DNA of 64,000 nucleotides from Sorex araneus (GCF_027595985.1 NC_073302.1:280581116-280645115), one strand, 5' to 3'; counted from the first letter of the stretch, positions 1 to 9,998 are shown. Notes: a model not told the origin generated them from the sequence alone. Numbers and translations are program-made.

Positions 1-350
1 ATTTTGACAATATTAATTCTTCCAATCCATGAGCAGGGGATGTCTTTCCATTTCCTTGTGTCCTCTTTTATTTCCTAAAGTAGCGTTTTGTAGTTTTCAT
101 TATACAAGTCCTTTACCTCCTTAGTGAAGCTGATTCCGAGGTACTTGATTTTTTGAGGCACAATTGTGAGTAGGATTGCTTTTATTATGTTGCTTTCTTC
201 TCTCTCATTATTTGCATATAAGAAAGTCATGGACATTTGGGTATTGATTTTATAGCCTGCAACTTTACTATACAAGTCTATTGTTTCTAAGATTTTCTTG
301 GTAGAGGTTTTAGGGTTCTCTAAGTATAGTATCATATCTCTGAGGCTCAT
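1..350 (-). mobile_element. L1 LINE, ORF2 reverse-transcriptase fragment (sense 3' part of a 5'-inverted copy)
   Basis: The minus strand reads as L1 ORF2 from just after the catalytic FADD motif: DMILYLENPK, then VAGYKIN, FLYANNE, KIKYLGI and TKEVKDLYNENYKTLL. Past a stop near position 75 it continues with remnants of the IPCSWIGRINI block. The reverse-transcriptase role is known for the family; here it is a decayed fragment. The element runs off the left edge of the window. Its 5' end at about 350 abuts the inverted segment 360-900. The two pieces are adjacent in the L1 consensus, so this is one insertion with a 5' inversion. Confidence 0.9.
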
Positions 351-359
351 ATCTCCCTA

Positions 360-900
360 ATATCAAAAGCAAACAAAGACACCACAAAAAAGAAAACTAC
401 AGGCCAATATCCCTGATAAATACAGATGCAAAGATTCTCAACAAAATATTAGCAAATAGAATTCCACAACTCATCAAAAAGATCATACACCACGACCAAG
501 TGGGATTCATCCCGGGGATGCAAGGATGGTTTAACATCCAGAAATCAATCAACATAATCCATCATATCAACAAAAGAAAATATAAAAATAATATAATCAT
601 ATCAATAGATGCAGAGGATGCATTTGACAAGATCCAGCACCCATTTATGATGAAAACTCTTGCCAAAATGGATTTAAAAGGGATCTTCCTCAATATAGTC
701 AAATCCGTTTATCATAAGCCTAAGGCAAGCATCATCCTCAATGAGGAAAAACTAAGAGCTTTCCCTCTAAGACCAGGGACGAAACAAGGATGTCTACTCT
801 CTCCACTTCTGTTCAATATAGTACTGGAAGTACTTGCAATAGCAATAGGCAAGAAAAAGTTATTAAGGGCATTCAGGTAGGAATTGAAGAAATCAAACTC
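360..900 (+). mobile_element. L1 LINE, ORF2 RT fragment (inverted 5' part)
   Basis: The plus strand encodes L1 ORF2 reverse transcriptase upstream of the FADD motif: [44 protein letters not shown], a motif-A-like [16 protein letters not shown], and [26 protein letters not shown] one-base deletion near 850 shifts the frame; [18 protein letters not shown] then continues to about 900. The last codons (KLSL) directly precede, in L1 order, the DMILYLENPK at which the opposite-strand piece 1-350 begins. This matches the geometry of a twin-primed L1 insertion. A reverse SOR-B fragment starts exactly at its right end. Confidence 0.9.
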
Positions 901-1077
901 TCATTATTGTTACTGTTTTTGGCATATCGAATACTCCACAGGCAGCTTGCCAGGCTCTGCCGTGTAGGCCCAATACTCTTGTTAGCTTGCGGGGTTCTCT
1001 GAGAGGGGCAGAGGAAACCAACACAGGTAGGCTGCATGAAAGGTGAATGCCCTACTGCTGTGCTATCGCTTCAGTCC
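898..1077 (-). mobile_element. SOR-B SINE, 3'-truncated
   Basis: Reverse-oriented SOR-B from the GTTACTGTTTTTGGCATAT block through the GGCTCTGCCGTG body to the tRNA-like head (TGCTATCGCTTCAGTCC). The RTE-derived 3' tail is missing at the L1 boundary. The L1 therefore probably landed inside this SINE, with the rest beyond the left edge of the window. Confidence 0.85.
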
Positions 1078-2592
1078 AATACTTTTGATATTCTTAAAAA
1101 TATATGTGTATAGGATGCCATGACATTAGGTGAAGTGCCTAGAGAAAGCAGAGGAAAGTTGAGAGAAAGAGAGAAACCATATATATTTTAACAGTCTTTG
1201 TTTTAATTTAATTGAAGGCAAAACAAGAGGTAGAAAAAGTTTGAGGAGATGGCAAAATTGACCAATGATAAATAAAAAATACTACAACATAAATAACTGT
1301 AGCTTGCTTTGAGTAGGAGTGGAAAATTTTGTTATGCTAGGAAATAATCACTTAAATGGAAAGATTTTATTTCATATTTTTCATGGCTTGCTGTAAATGA
1401 TTAATTAAATTCTATTTCATTTAAAAGTATGTGCTTTAATTTTTCATCAAATAATTTGAGCACAGTTATCAAAATAACATATTTAGTAAAATAATTTTAC
1501 CTTATGATTGACAGCTATGATCTTTGATCTATTCACAAGGTTTTATTGATATCTTATGTATAATTGCAGTTGATTCTGAGAGAAGAGTTTCTGTTCCAAT
1601 CAATGTAGAATAAAATTTATTTTCTGGCATAAAATGTTTCCTGGTATGGTATAGAAGATATAAAATAAAATTTTGGAACATAAAGGGCAGGTATATGCAT
1701 ATACATACATATATACACATTTATATACCTGATTTTCATTATATATTTATATGTGTTTTAAAGATTCACTGTATTTTCAGCATCCTAAAAGTCAGCCTCA
1801 TACGTAAATGAATGCTTGCTTTTTCAGTTTTATGAGTTTCTATAAGATCACAGAAATGTTATGTATTTTGTGTTGCCAAAAAATTGTTCACAATAAGTAT
1901 TAGATATATACTTGTAGAACTCCAAAATAGTTTGTGAGATGACACATTATTTCCAACTTTTAAAAATTTTAAAACAACTTTGTTTTAATTTAATAAATCA
2001 TTCTTCATTACAGCTTCAGTATTTCATCCATTCAGCATTTATTTAATAAACACTCTGTAAAAAACTGAATAAGGTGGGAAAGAGCAATCAAAAACTGTGA
2101 CCTTGTCTCTGGTCATATAGGTACTATGAATAACTAAGAAAAAGCAAGAGCAATGAATGAAAACACTGTTATTGTCTCATGAAATTATGTTAAATGGCAT
2201 AATGGAATATCATTCATTGAGATATTGCCATATATGCATACATATTCACACATATACACATACACACACAAACACGCACACACCACATACGCAGGGGTAG
2301 GAGGAGAGGGATTGAGATTGCTTTGGATCAAAAGATCAAGTAACAAGTCACAATAGTGATAGAATAATGTGTGTGAATAAACTGAGAGAGAAGGAACAAA
2401 TAAGTGGTGAATAATAAAATTGGACTCTCAGTACTGAACTTTATGTAGTACATATGCATCATCCTGATTTTTAGTGTTGCATACAGAAACTTGTGTAATA
2501 ACACAATAATAGTCTGATGAAAATAATTAAGTAAAGTGAAATAAAAATGGAGACCCAAATGATCCAGCAGAACAATTGCTCATTTGCAAATT
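1078..2592. other. AT-rich sequence without recognisable gene
   Basis: No coding signal and no repeat family that I can name. It contains a short degenerate TATA/CATA tract near 1690-1740 and a CA-rich simple stretch at about 2228-2290. Confidence 0.5.
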
Positions 2593-3140
2593 AAGAATCA
2601 CGAATCACACACGAATCACAAAATCCCGTTGATCATCAATTTCTCGAGCGGGCTCAGTAACCTCTCTATTCGTCCTATCCCTGAGATTTTAGAAGCCTCT
2701 CTCCACTCTCCACTCGGTCTTTCCAACAATGCCATTGGAGGCTCTTTCAGGGTCAGTGGAATGAGATCCAGCATGTTACTGGCTTTAACATATGAATACA
2801 CCTTGGGAAGCTTGCAAGGCTGTCCCATGAGGGCAGGAAATTCTCAGTAGCTTGATAGTTTCTCCCTCTGGGAGAAGTAGGTTATAAGATATCGCTTCTG
2901 GGAACTTGCTTTTAAGTCTCTGGATGTTGGCCATTGATGGGATTACACACACTTGGGTTCCTCTGCCAGTACCTTCATGCGTGAGGCTCGTCTGAACATG
3001 TGGAGAGGGGCCTTGAGCACGGCTGTGGCTAGGTTCTGGTGGTCTTTGGCCACCGGGAACTCTGATTGGGGTGGGGAGGGAAGCTGGAGCCCATGCCCTC
3101 TGAGGGGCCCTGGGGAAGACAGCCAGGTGTGCGGGCAAGA
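2593..3140 (-). mobile_element. Composite retroelement of about 0.55 kb: GC-rich head + SOR-C body + RTE-type tail (copy 1)
   Basis: Read on the minus strand, it has a GC-rich head of about 300 bp (3140 to about 2860) unlike the SOR tRNA head. Then comes a SOR-like body (GGGACAGCCTTGCAAGCTTCCC, ATATG, CAGTAACA), the SOR-C module (GACCCTGAAAGAGCCTCCAAT ... GAGG, TCTAAAA, TCTCAGGGAT), and the RTE-derived end (GTTACTGAGCCCGCTCGAGA ... ATCAACGGGAT). The tail is a short GTGATTC-like repeat at 2593-2620. The same arrangement recurs at 8640-9188. The long antisense-looking frames inside it are by-products of the GC-rich head. Head origin unknown; RTE 5' leader is one possibility. Confidence 0.7.
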
Positions 3141-3143
3141 CTT

Positions 3144-3551
3144 TTTTAATTATTAAGAAATAATTAAAAATAATTAAAATAATATTAAAATAGTATCTAA
3201 CCCATAAACAATTAATAATGAAATAACTGTTGATTGATAGTGTTTTAACATATAATAAACATACATAATGTGAATATACAATATAAATGGCATTAGTCAT
3301 TAATGCTGAATAATGAATACTTAAAATTACTCTAAATTACTAAACTCTATGAAGTTTTACAAAAATAGACACTCTAGGTAGATAAGATAGAATGATTATT
3401 TCTTAAAGATGTCATGTCTTAATTTGTATAGACTTTTATGTATTATGCTGCATATTATGAAAATGTTAGTGGTAATGATCTTGATTGAAAAGATCATACT
3501 GAATTATTGGAAGAGTCATATAGTTATGTGTCTGATTCAAAATAAAAGATA
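3144..3551. other. AT-rich sequence, no gene seen
   Basis: Low-complexity AT-rich DNA between two retroelements. No coding or repeat signal that I can support. Confidence 0.5.
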
Positions 3552-3749
3552 GGGGCTAGAGCAATAGCACAGTGGGTAGGGTGTTTGCCTTGCACTCAGC
3601 CAACGTGGGTTTGATTCCCAGCATTCCATATGGTTTCCAGAACACCGCCAGGAGTAATTCCTGAGTGCAGAGCCAGGAGTAACCCCTGTGCATTGCCGGG
3701 TGTGACCCCAAAAGCAAGCAAATAAATAAAATAAATAAAAAAATTTTTA
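3552..3749 (+). mobile_element. SOR-A SINE, full length
   Basis: tRNA-like head (GGGGCTAGAGCAATAGCACA, box-B-like GGTTTGATTCC), then the body CCCAGCATTCCATATGG ... CGCCAGGAGTAATTCCTGAG ... GGGTGTGACCC, and an A-rich tail of AAAT units. It is flanked by the 8-bp direct repeat AAAAGATA at 3544-3551 and 3750-3757. Confidence 0.93.
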
Positions 3750-3870
3750 AAAAGATAAAATAAGAACTATATACTATAAAGTCAGAGAAAATGATACAGC
3801 TATGATGTAGAATTTAGAGTCATTAAGACTTTTTCTTTTATTATAATGTTGACTAAAGTATTAAGAAAAT

Positions 3871-3917
3871 CCCTCTTTCTCTCTCTCTCTGTTTCTCTTT
3901 CTCACTCTTCTTTTTTT
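3871..3917. repeat. CT-rich microsatellite
   Basis: Interrupted CTCTCT/TTTCTC tract. Confidence 0.8.
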
Positions 3918-4651
3918 ATTAATAGAGAAAATGTCTTTAGGAAGGGCACATATTGACACTAAATCTGTAGAGGAGAAAAATAAAAAAGCAAAAAGAAGTC
4001 ATGCTTATCATATGTGAAGCCATATTCTAAAGATAAAATTAAATATAAAAAATATAAAGATAAAGAGTATTGAGGAAAGATGGACATAAACCTCAGATTC
4101 TTTAATAAATAACTCTATCTCTATGTGTTTTATATACCTGACCTATATTTATTGCTAAAGTGGTTCTCAAGATAAGTAGTTCATACCATGCCGGTCACTA
4201 ATAAAACCAAAGATATTCTTACCCACCGCTTAATATATTATGGATATTTATCTTATTAAGCATTAAGTATGATTTTTCAGCTTCCCTTGACTAATGCAGT
4301 CCACGTGACACAGTTGAGGACTTTGAGACAAATTTATTTCTATTTTCTATATCTGGCTACAAGAATTGGAAGCATTGAGCATAAGAGGTCAAAAGTCATC
4401 TAGACATTACAAAATTAATAAGAAACTGAGAAGATAATTGCATATCTTTATTTCTGTGAATTTTCCTTGAAGGAAATGAAAGAAGAATTAATAGCAATTG
4501 CAGTTAGGGAGGATGAATGGCTAGAGTAAAAATAGCATTTTGCTTTATTTTGTTCATTTTAAATGTTGGATTTTTATGAAAAATTTCTGCTGAAGAAAAA
4601 GTTAATAAATTATAAAATAATTCTAAATTAAGATTATATATTTAATGATAA
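3918..4651. other. AT-rich sequence, no gene seen
   Basis: No open frame or repeat family that I can support. Confidence 0.5.
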
Positions 4652-4659
4652 TTGCATGA

Positions 4660-4905
4660 CTGTCACTGTCACTGTCATCCTGTTGCTCATCAATTTACTT
4701 GAGCGGACACCAGTAACATCTCCATTGTGAGACTTGTTACTGTTTTTGACGTACAGAATATGCCACAGGTAGCTTCCCAGGCTCTGCCGCTCGGGATAGA
4801 TACTCTCGGTAACTTGCCAGGCTCTTTGAGAGGGGCAGAAGAATCAAACCTGGGTCAGCCTCATGCAAGGCAAACACCCTACCCGCTGTGCTATCACTCC
4901 AGCCC
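4660..4905 (-). mobile_element. SOR-B SINE, full length
   Basis: Reverse-oriented: a TGTCACTG tail repeat, the RTE-derived end (CATCCTGTTGCTCATCAATT ... GAGCGG ... CCAGTAACAT), the body, and a complete tRNA-like head ending CTATCACTCCAGCCC. The perfect 8-bp target duplication TTGCATGA lies at 4652-4659 and 4906-4913. Confidence 0.95.
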
Positions 4906-4913
4906 TTGCATGA

Positions 4914-5143
4914 GGATCACTTGTATCACTTGTCATTTGTTGTCCTGTTGATCTTCAATTTGCTTGAGCGGGCATCAGTAACATCTCCATTTGTCCCTGT
5001 TGGGTGCTAGTGCAGCCCAATGATATCTGCTTGCTCCAGGAACAGGAAGAGCCTCAAATAATTCATTCAGGAATTTGATGAAGAAGTCTGACCATCTAGT
5101 TGGTGGGCGGCCATGAGGTCTTCTGAGGTCCTGTGGAATGAGC
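4914..5143 (-). mobile_element. RTE LINE, 3'-terminal stub
   Basis: The minus strand encodes the extreme C-terminus of an RTE reverse transcriptase: RPHGRPPTRWSDFFIKFL, then PVPGASRYHWAALAPNRDKW and a region equivalent to YWCPLEQID. A short 3' end with GTGATACAAGTGATCC-like repeats follows. The 5' truncation is at about 5143, the form expected from aborted target-primed reverse transcription. The flanks GCATGAGGAT (left) and GCATGAAGAT (right) may be its target duplication. The last ~60 bp are the segment shared with SOR-B SINE tails. Confidence 0.85.
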
Positions 5144-5158
5144 ATATGCATGAAGATA

Positions 5159-5287
5159 GTCACTATCACTGTCATCCTGTTGCTCATCGATTTTTTCGAG
5201 TGGGCACCAGTAACATCTCTCATTGAGAGACTTATTGTTACTGTTTTTTGGCACGGCAGAGCCTGGCAAGCTTCCCGTGCATATTGG
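5159..5287 (-). mobile_element. SOR-B SINE with 5' inversion (twin-priming structure)
   Basis: 5159 to about 5253 is the SOR-B 3' portion in reverse orientation, up to GTTACTGTTTTTTGG. From about 5254 to 5287 the next SOR-B segment (CACGGCAGAGCCTGGCAAGC ... GCATATTGGA) is in forward orientation. The inverted piece ends just where the uninverted piece begins in the SOR consensus. A perfect 15-bp duplication ATATGCATGAAGATA flanks it at 5144-5158 and 5288-5302. Confidence 0.88.
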
Positions 5288-5302
5288 ATATGCATGAAGA
5301 TA

Positions 5303-6429
5303 TCCTGCATAAATTTAACTTATCTAATTCCCCTTTCAAAGGTACAAAACCATGCTAAATATGAGGGATGATATTTAGATTGGTATCCTCAGCAACGTTA
5401 ATAAGCAGCATTATTAGATACAATAGATGTTGGAAGAGAGCAGGCAAAGGCAGATGTGATAAAAGTTTAATATTACTTATAACATAAGAAATCTCGTGGA
5501 ACTAATAAAATTATATGCTCATTCTATGCCAGATTGGTTAACAAAGAAAAAGTCCATTGCATCTTGGTAGAAATAAAAAAATTATCAAAATGATGAACAT
5601 TAATAGGATTTATAAAAGAATACGCTGCAAAGTCAAACATAACAAAAGAATAGCAACTGTGATCTTAAAGGCTAAAAAAAATCCTAATAAAAATACCTAA
5701 GACAGCGAATAATTTGTGTGATTAATGCACAATAAAAGTATAACATATATCAACCGTAATCACAGAAAACAATCAGTAGGAAACTACAAAACACAAACTA
5801 AAATATATTTAAACTTATAAAAAGTATACATAATAATTAGAAATACCACTCCTATTTAACTCTAAGATGGATCAAGTATATGATAGTTTCATGAGATGTT
5901 TTAATCAACATAAGATGTCTTTTATGTATAAGACAAAAAGTTAAAAAATATAACAAGATGAAAAGTTGAAAAATAAAAAAAAGAAAAGTTGAAAAATATG
6001 CACTGAACACTGCAATTATTTATCTAAAACGCCATAATGTAATCTATGAAAAGTAAAAAGAACACTACTAAAGTTTTAAGAGATCTGATAAGTTTTAACA
6101 AGATAAGACCAGGAATTCAGGAATCTTGAACCAAAAACTTTTCTTTTAATATAAACACCTTGGTTCAAAGAACTCAAAATGATTTTAAAATGCTTCTGAA
6201 AGTAATTTAAATTTATAAGCAGAATATATCAAAATATTTGATAAAGCTGAACCCTTGGGAGAAAAATTCAATCTTTTAGGGAAAATATTTTTATGTATAA
6301 GATAAAATTCACATATAAGAAAGCAAAAAAGGAATTATAAATTTGATTAATCAGAAACAATAGTTAATCGTGCAATATTTTTACCTAAACTTATAACTAG
6401 GTGGAGAGAAGATTGTGTAAAAGAGAAGC
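5303..6429. other. A-rich sequence, no gene seen
   Basis: A-rich plus strand with no open frame or family that I can name. It could be decayed L1, but no motif is readable. Confidence 0.4.
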
Positions 6430-6705
6430 AGTGCATGTGCCAAGTCCCAAAATTGAATCCTTGGACAGCATGTCATCCCTTCGCCACTGCGATGAACCCA
6501 GGATCACTGGCTGGGCCCAAACAGCACCACAGCATGAAGCTGAGCACTAAAACATCAGGCCAAGTAATGCCAGTAATGATTCATGGATTCTTAAGTACTA
6601 CTCAAGAGACCCCCTCGAGAGTAAATAAAAAGGCATGAAGCTTGGTAGTAGAGTGCATCACTTTGCATGGTGAGGCTCTAGAGTCTCAAACAGAAAATGA
6701 AATAA
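6430..6705 (+). mobile_element. Old tRNA-derived SINE-like sequence
   Basis: The stretch near 6637-6705 has a tRNA-like A-box (GCTTGGTAGTAGAGTGC) and a decayed B-box, followed by A-rich sequence. The preceding 200 bp has scattered SINE-like phrases. Family not resolved. Confidence 0.35.
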
Positions 6706-7349
6706 ACAAGAGTGAAAAGAAAAAGAAACTATTAATTTAAGCCAGATAAAGGGGAAAGAATCAAGTTAGTAGCATATTATCACTGAGCACTGCACCCCAC
6801 TTTATCGGATTCTGTTATCACTGGGCATTTTGTACACTTGAAATCCAGGACCTCTGGTCACTTAGTTTTTTATTAAATACAGACTGGCGCTCAGAATGAA
6901 TAGCATAGCTCTGCTTGTAGTCCCAAAATTATGCTTGTCGTGGGCAGTTCCCATATGTTACTGCAATATTAGAGAGCAGGATTTTTGCTTTGTTTAACTC
7001 ATAATACAGAACCAACTGACAATCAAATACAACAAGATAGTCCAGAAAAGAACACCAAAGATTAAATTTATTTATGGTTTATAGTTTAATATAATAAGTA
7101 GTAGACACAAGGAAGCAGGGTAAGAAAAGTAATATGAATTTTACTGTGAATTTCAACTGATTAGAACTAGCTCATGAAAGAAATAAAACTATGATTCAAA
7201 TTTCTTATACATTAAATAATATTATCTTAACATGGAAAAATACTGCAAAATAAAAAACACCATAGATCTAAAAATAGACTAACATTAGCATATGATAAAC
7301 TTTTGATTTCGAATTTTAAAGAAAACTATTTTTATGTAAATATTTGGGA

Positions 7350-7442
7350 CAGGATAAGAGATACAGTACAGTGGGTAGGGCGCTGGCCTTCTATGCAGCC
7401 ATCCTGAACTGGATTCCCTGCAGCGAAGATGGATCCCTGTAA
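7350..7442 (+). mobile_element. SOR-A SINE remnant (head only)
   Basis: AGAGATACAGTACAGTGGGTAGGGCGCTGGCCTT... matches the SOR tRNA-like head, with a decayed box B (ACTGGATTCC), then AAAAAATAAAAA. The body is largely missing. It abuts the putative LTR to its right. Confidence 0.6.
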
Positions 7443-7444
7443 AA

Positions 7445-7528
7445 AATAAAAAGGCACGTGGGGGAGGGGGTGACTTGTGTTGTGTTGTTCTCGGGCTCTC
7501 AGGGCAGCACTCTCTCTCTCTCTGTCTC

Positions 7529-7569
<41 letters not shown>

Positions 7570-8600
7570 TCGCGTTTGGTGCTCTTGAGCTGCTGTGTAT
7601 GGACAGGATCGGGATGGCTCCTCCTTGCTCTCTGCTTCTGTGTGTGCCGCTGTGCCGCTGTCCTCTCTTCTGTCTGTCTCTCTATCTCCATCTCTGTAGT
7701 CTCTCCTCTGCTCTCTTCTGACTTCTCTCTGTCTCTGCTTCTGTGTCTTCTCTCTTGCTTCTGTGTCTTCTCTTTCTGTGTCTTCTCCTGTGTCTTCTGT
7801 CTTGCCTCTGCCCTTTCTCCCCTTACAGTCTTGGTTTATATAGCAATTACAGAGGGTGGTGACACAAAGGTGGGTTGAACATTAACAAATCAACTAAGAG
7901 GGGCAAGACCATTTCTCCAAGAGATTAATAAAATCTCATCTAAGAAGATTACTCCAGATTACTAGGAGATCCGCTCAAGGGTGGGATCTAAACAAGGGTG
8001 TGTCACTTTCTTCCTTCCTCAGCTAGTAATCCACTTCAATAGTTATAGTAAATTTACTTCTAATATTTCTAGCAATGTCATTCTGTATGAGTACAGTAAG
8101 AGATATATCAGACTTAAAGTTTGGTTCTTCCTGAGGACATTCACTATATATTCCAGACCACAGTCCTCAGGCCAGGTTAGTCTTCCAAACCGCAGCAGGG
8201 TCCTAGTCTCATCATTAGTTTTGGATCATGACAGCATTTGTCTATGACCGTGTTCTCAACTTATAGTTGAGTATTGTGGCGCTTTGGCCTGGCCAATTTC
8301 GATGTCAGGGTAGCTCACAGCTTGCTCTGGGTCCATTACGTCCCTTGTCGGGACCCTGCTTTTTTGGGGTGCTAGAAACTAAGGGCAACTGAGCAGATGC
8401 CCGGGAGTAAATATTATTGGAGTCAATCAGCTCCCAAGTTACAAATCATAATATTACTGTCTTCCTATGTCCATATAGAAAGGACATTACTTTAAGGTAA
8501 ACTAAATTCTCGGCACAAGGCAAAAAGACAAACCCACTGTTATCATACAGATCCCCAAAACCCACTAGGACATGAGAGTAGAACCAATAGTAAGCTGGAT
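7445..8600 (-). mobile_element. Solo-LTR-like element, copy 1
   Basis: This region is repeated in reverse complement at 22880-24345. Shared landmarks include TAGTTTCTAGCACCCC, GACTCCAATAATATTTACTC, TACTAGCTGAGGAA and the block ending at a TATATAA box (minus strand, 7836-7842). Downstream of that box the minus strand is strongly GA-rich, containing the (CT)n/(GA)n microsatellite 7511-7568. A TATA box followed by a low-complexity transcribed part fits a retroviral LTR (U3-R). I see no gag/pol/env coding sequence. Ends are approximate and TG...CA termini were not established. Confidence 0.5.
7511..7568. repeat. (CT)n microsatellite
   Basis: Nearly pure CT repeat inside a CT-rich zone extending to about 7790. 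It creates long artefactual Ser/Leu-rich reading frames. Confidence 0.95.
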
Positions 8601-8639
8601 ATGACCTGAAAACCGAAATAAAATTAAGTACAATAAAAT

Positions 8640-9188
8640 CATGATCATGATCACGATAGCCCGTTAATCACCGATTTCTCAGGCGGGCCCAGTAACATCT
8701 CATTTCGTCCTTTCCCTGAGATCTTAGGAGTCCATCTGGACTTGGCCCTCCCAATGATGTTGCACTGGGGGCTCTTCAGGGTCACGGGAATGAGATCCAG
8801 TTTGTTACTGGATTTTGCATATAAATACACTATGGGGAGCTTGCAAGGCTGTCCCATGTGGGCAGGAAACTCTCAGAAGACTGCCAGTTTCTCCCAAAGG
8901 GAGAAGCAGGCTAAAGATATCGCACAGCCTCTTGCGGCCATGCGCTTCTGAGAGCTTGCTTTTAAGTCTCTCTCTGGGTGTTGGCTGTTGATGGGATTAC
9001 ACACACCTGGGTTCCTCTGCTGGTACCTTCATGCATGAGGCCTGTCCGAACGTGTGGAGAGGGGCCTCCAGCATGGCGGTAGCTAGGTTTCGGTGGTCCT
9101 CGGCCGCCGGGAGCTCTGCTTGGTGTGGGGAGGGAAGCTGGAGCCCATCCCCTCTGAGGGGCCCCGGGGAAGACAGCCAGGTGTGCGG
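8640..9188 (-). mobile_element. Composite retroelement of about 0.55 kb (copy 2)
   Basis: Co-linear with 2593-3140: a GC-rich head from 9188 (CACCTGGCTGTCTTCCCCGG), the phrase GGTACCAGCAGAGGAACCC, the SOR-like body with GGGACAGCCTTGCAAGCTCC, the SOR-C module (GACCCTGAAGAGCCCCC), and the RTE-like end (GTTACTGGGCCCGC). Its tail is an ATGATC repeat at 8640-8655. TCATGA occurs at both edges and may be a short target duplication. CpG is more frequent here than in the neighbours, which suggests a younger copy than copy 1. Confidence 0.7.
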
Positions 9189-9299
9189 TCATGAGACTCA
9201 CATTCAGTTATATACTTGAAATGGAAAAAAATATTTTTCTGTAAATTAAAACACAGTAAAAATAAGCAAAGGACCAAAGGCTGAATCTTCAAATAGTAA

Positions 9300-9365
9300 T
9301 GCATATTATGCATATTACATATATATGTACACACATATATAATATACATATATAACATATATATT
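9300..9365. repeat. Degenerate (TA)/(CATA) simple repeat
   Basis: Alternating TATATA/CATATA tract. Confidence 0.75.
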
Positions 9366-9370
9366 GCTGT

Positions 9371-9998
9371 GCTGGTGCAAGCTGCGAGCAAGCAGAGAGA
9401 GAGAGAGACAGCTCAGGATAAGATAGTAAGTTTATCAGAGGCTCAGCGCTGAAGAAGTCAGAAGAGGAAGAGTCTTGGAGCCCTGTTTCCTGAGAGGATC
9501 TCTATTTTATCCTCTAGGAGTGAGCTACGGGAGGTTAGAGCGATAGTATAGCTGGTAGGGCATTTGCCTTGCACGTGGCTGACCTGGGTTCGATTCCCAG
9601 CATCCCATATTTTCCCCAAAGAACTGCCAGGAGTAATCCCTGTGCATTGCCAGTTGTGACCCAAAAGGCAAAAAAAGAGTGGGCTACAGTCTACATACAT
9701 TCTTATCAGTGAGACAGGAGATACAGAGATAAATGGTAAAAGATCAAACAATCAAAGCATCTTTTCCCTATGGTATGCCCGGCAGGTTCCAAAAGGAAAA
9801 CAGACAGTGACATTATATCTGCCCACTTGGCGACCCCTTCAGGTGTCTCCAGGGCATTCCCATAAATTACTCAGGCCCAGAACATTCCAGTAAATTTGGT
9901 GGCCTGGAGAGGGTCAGAAAAGGAATGCTTTTTCCTCCCTTCTCTTGTTTAGCATAAGTTTCAGTTTTCTGTTCTCCAGTCCCCATTACATTTTCTTA
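9371..9998 (-). mobile_element. Solo-LTR-like element interrupted by a SOR-A
   Basis: The minus strand begins near 9998 (TGTAATGGGGACTGGAGAAC). It has a TATA-like GATAAAATAG (9502-9511), then about 70 bp later GATAAA (9431-9436), a one-base variant of the polyadenylation signal. It ends with CTGTCTCTCTCTCTCTCTGC and a GCACCAGCACA-type terminus. This compact U3/TATA/R/poly-A layout resembles class II (ERV2/IAP-like) LTRs. No internal retroviral genes are present. Assignment is from architecture only. Confidence 0.5.
9529..9676 (+). mobile_element. SOR-A SINE inside the LTR-like element
   Basis: Head (GGTTAGAGCGATAGTATAGC, GGTTCGATTCCC), body CAGCATCCCATATT ... CCAGGAGTAATCCCTGTGCA and a short A tail. 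An 11-bp duplication with one mismatch, GAGTGAGCTAC / GAGTGGGCTAC, lies at 9518-9528 and 9677-9687. It dates after the LTR insertion. Confidence 0.92.

Noticed and set aside
2785-3300. 171-codon Pro-rich minus-strand frame, similar to one at 8962-9201
   Set aside because: It lies in the GC-rich head of the composite element. The similarity of the two is that of the repeat itself, and one frame has an early stop relative to the other.
7477-7878. 133-codon Ser/Leu/Cys-rich frame
   Set aside because: It is a translation of the CT microsatellite and its CT-rich surroundings.
9371-9998. Intact endogenous retrovirus
   Set aside because: Only LTR-like sequence is present. No gag, pol or env coding stretch and no primer-binding site was found next to any of the four LTR-like blocks.
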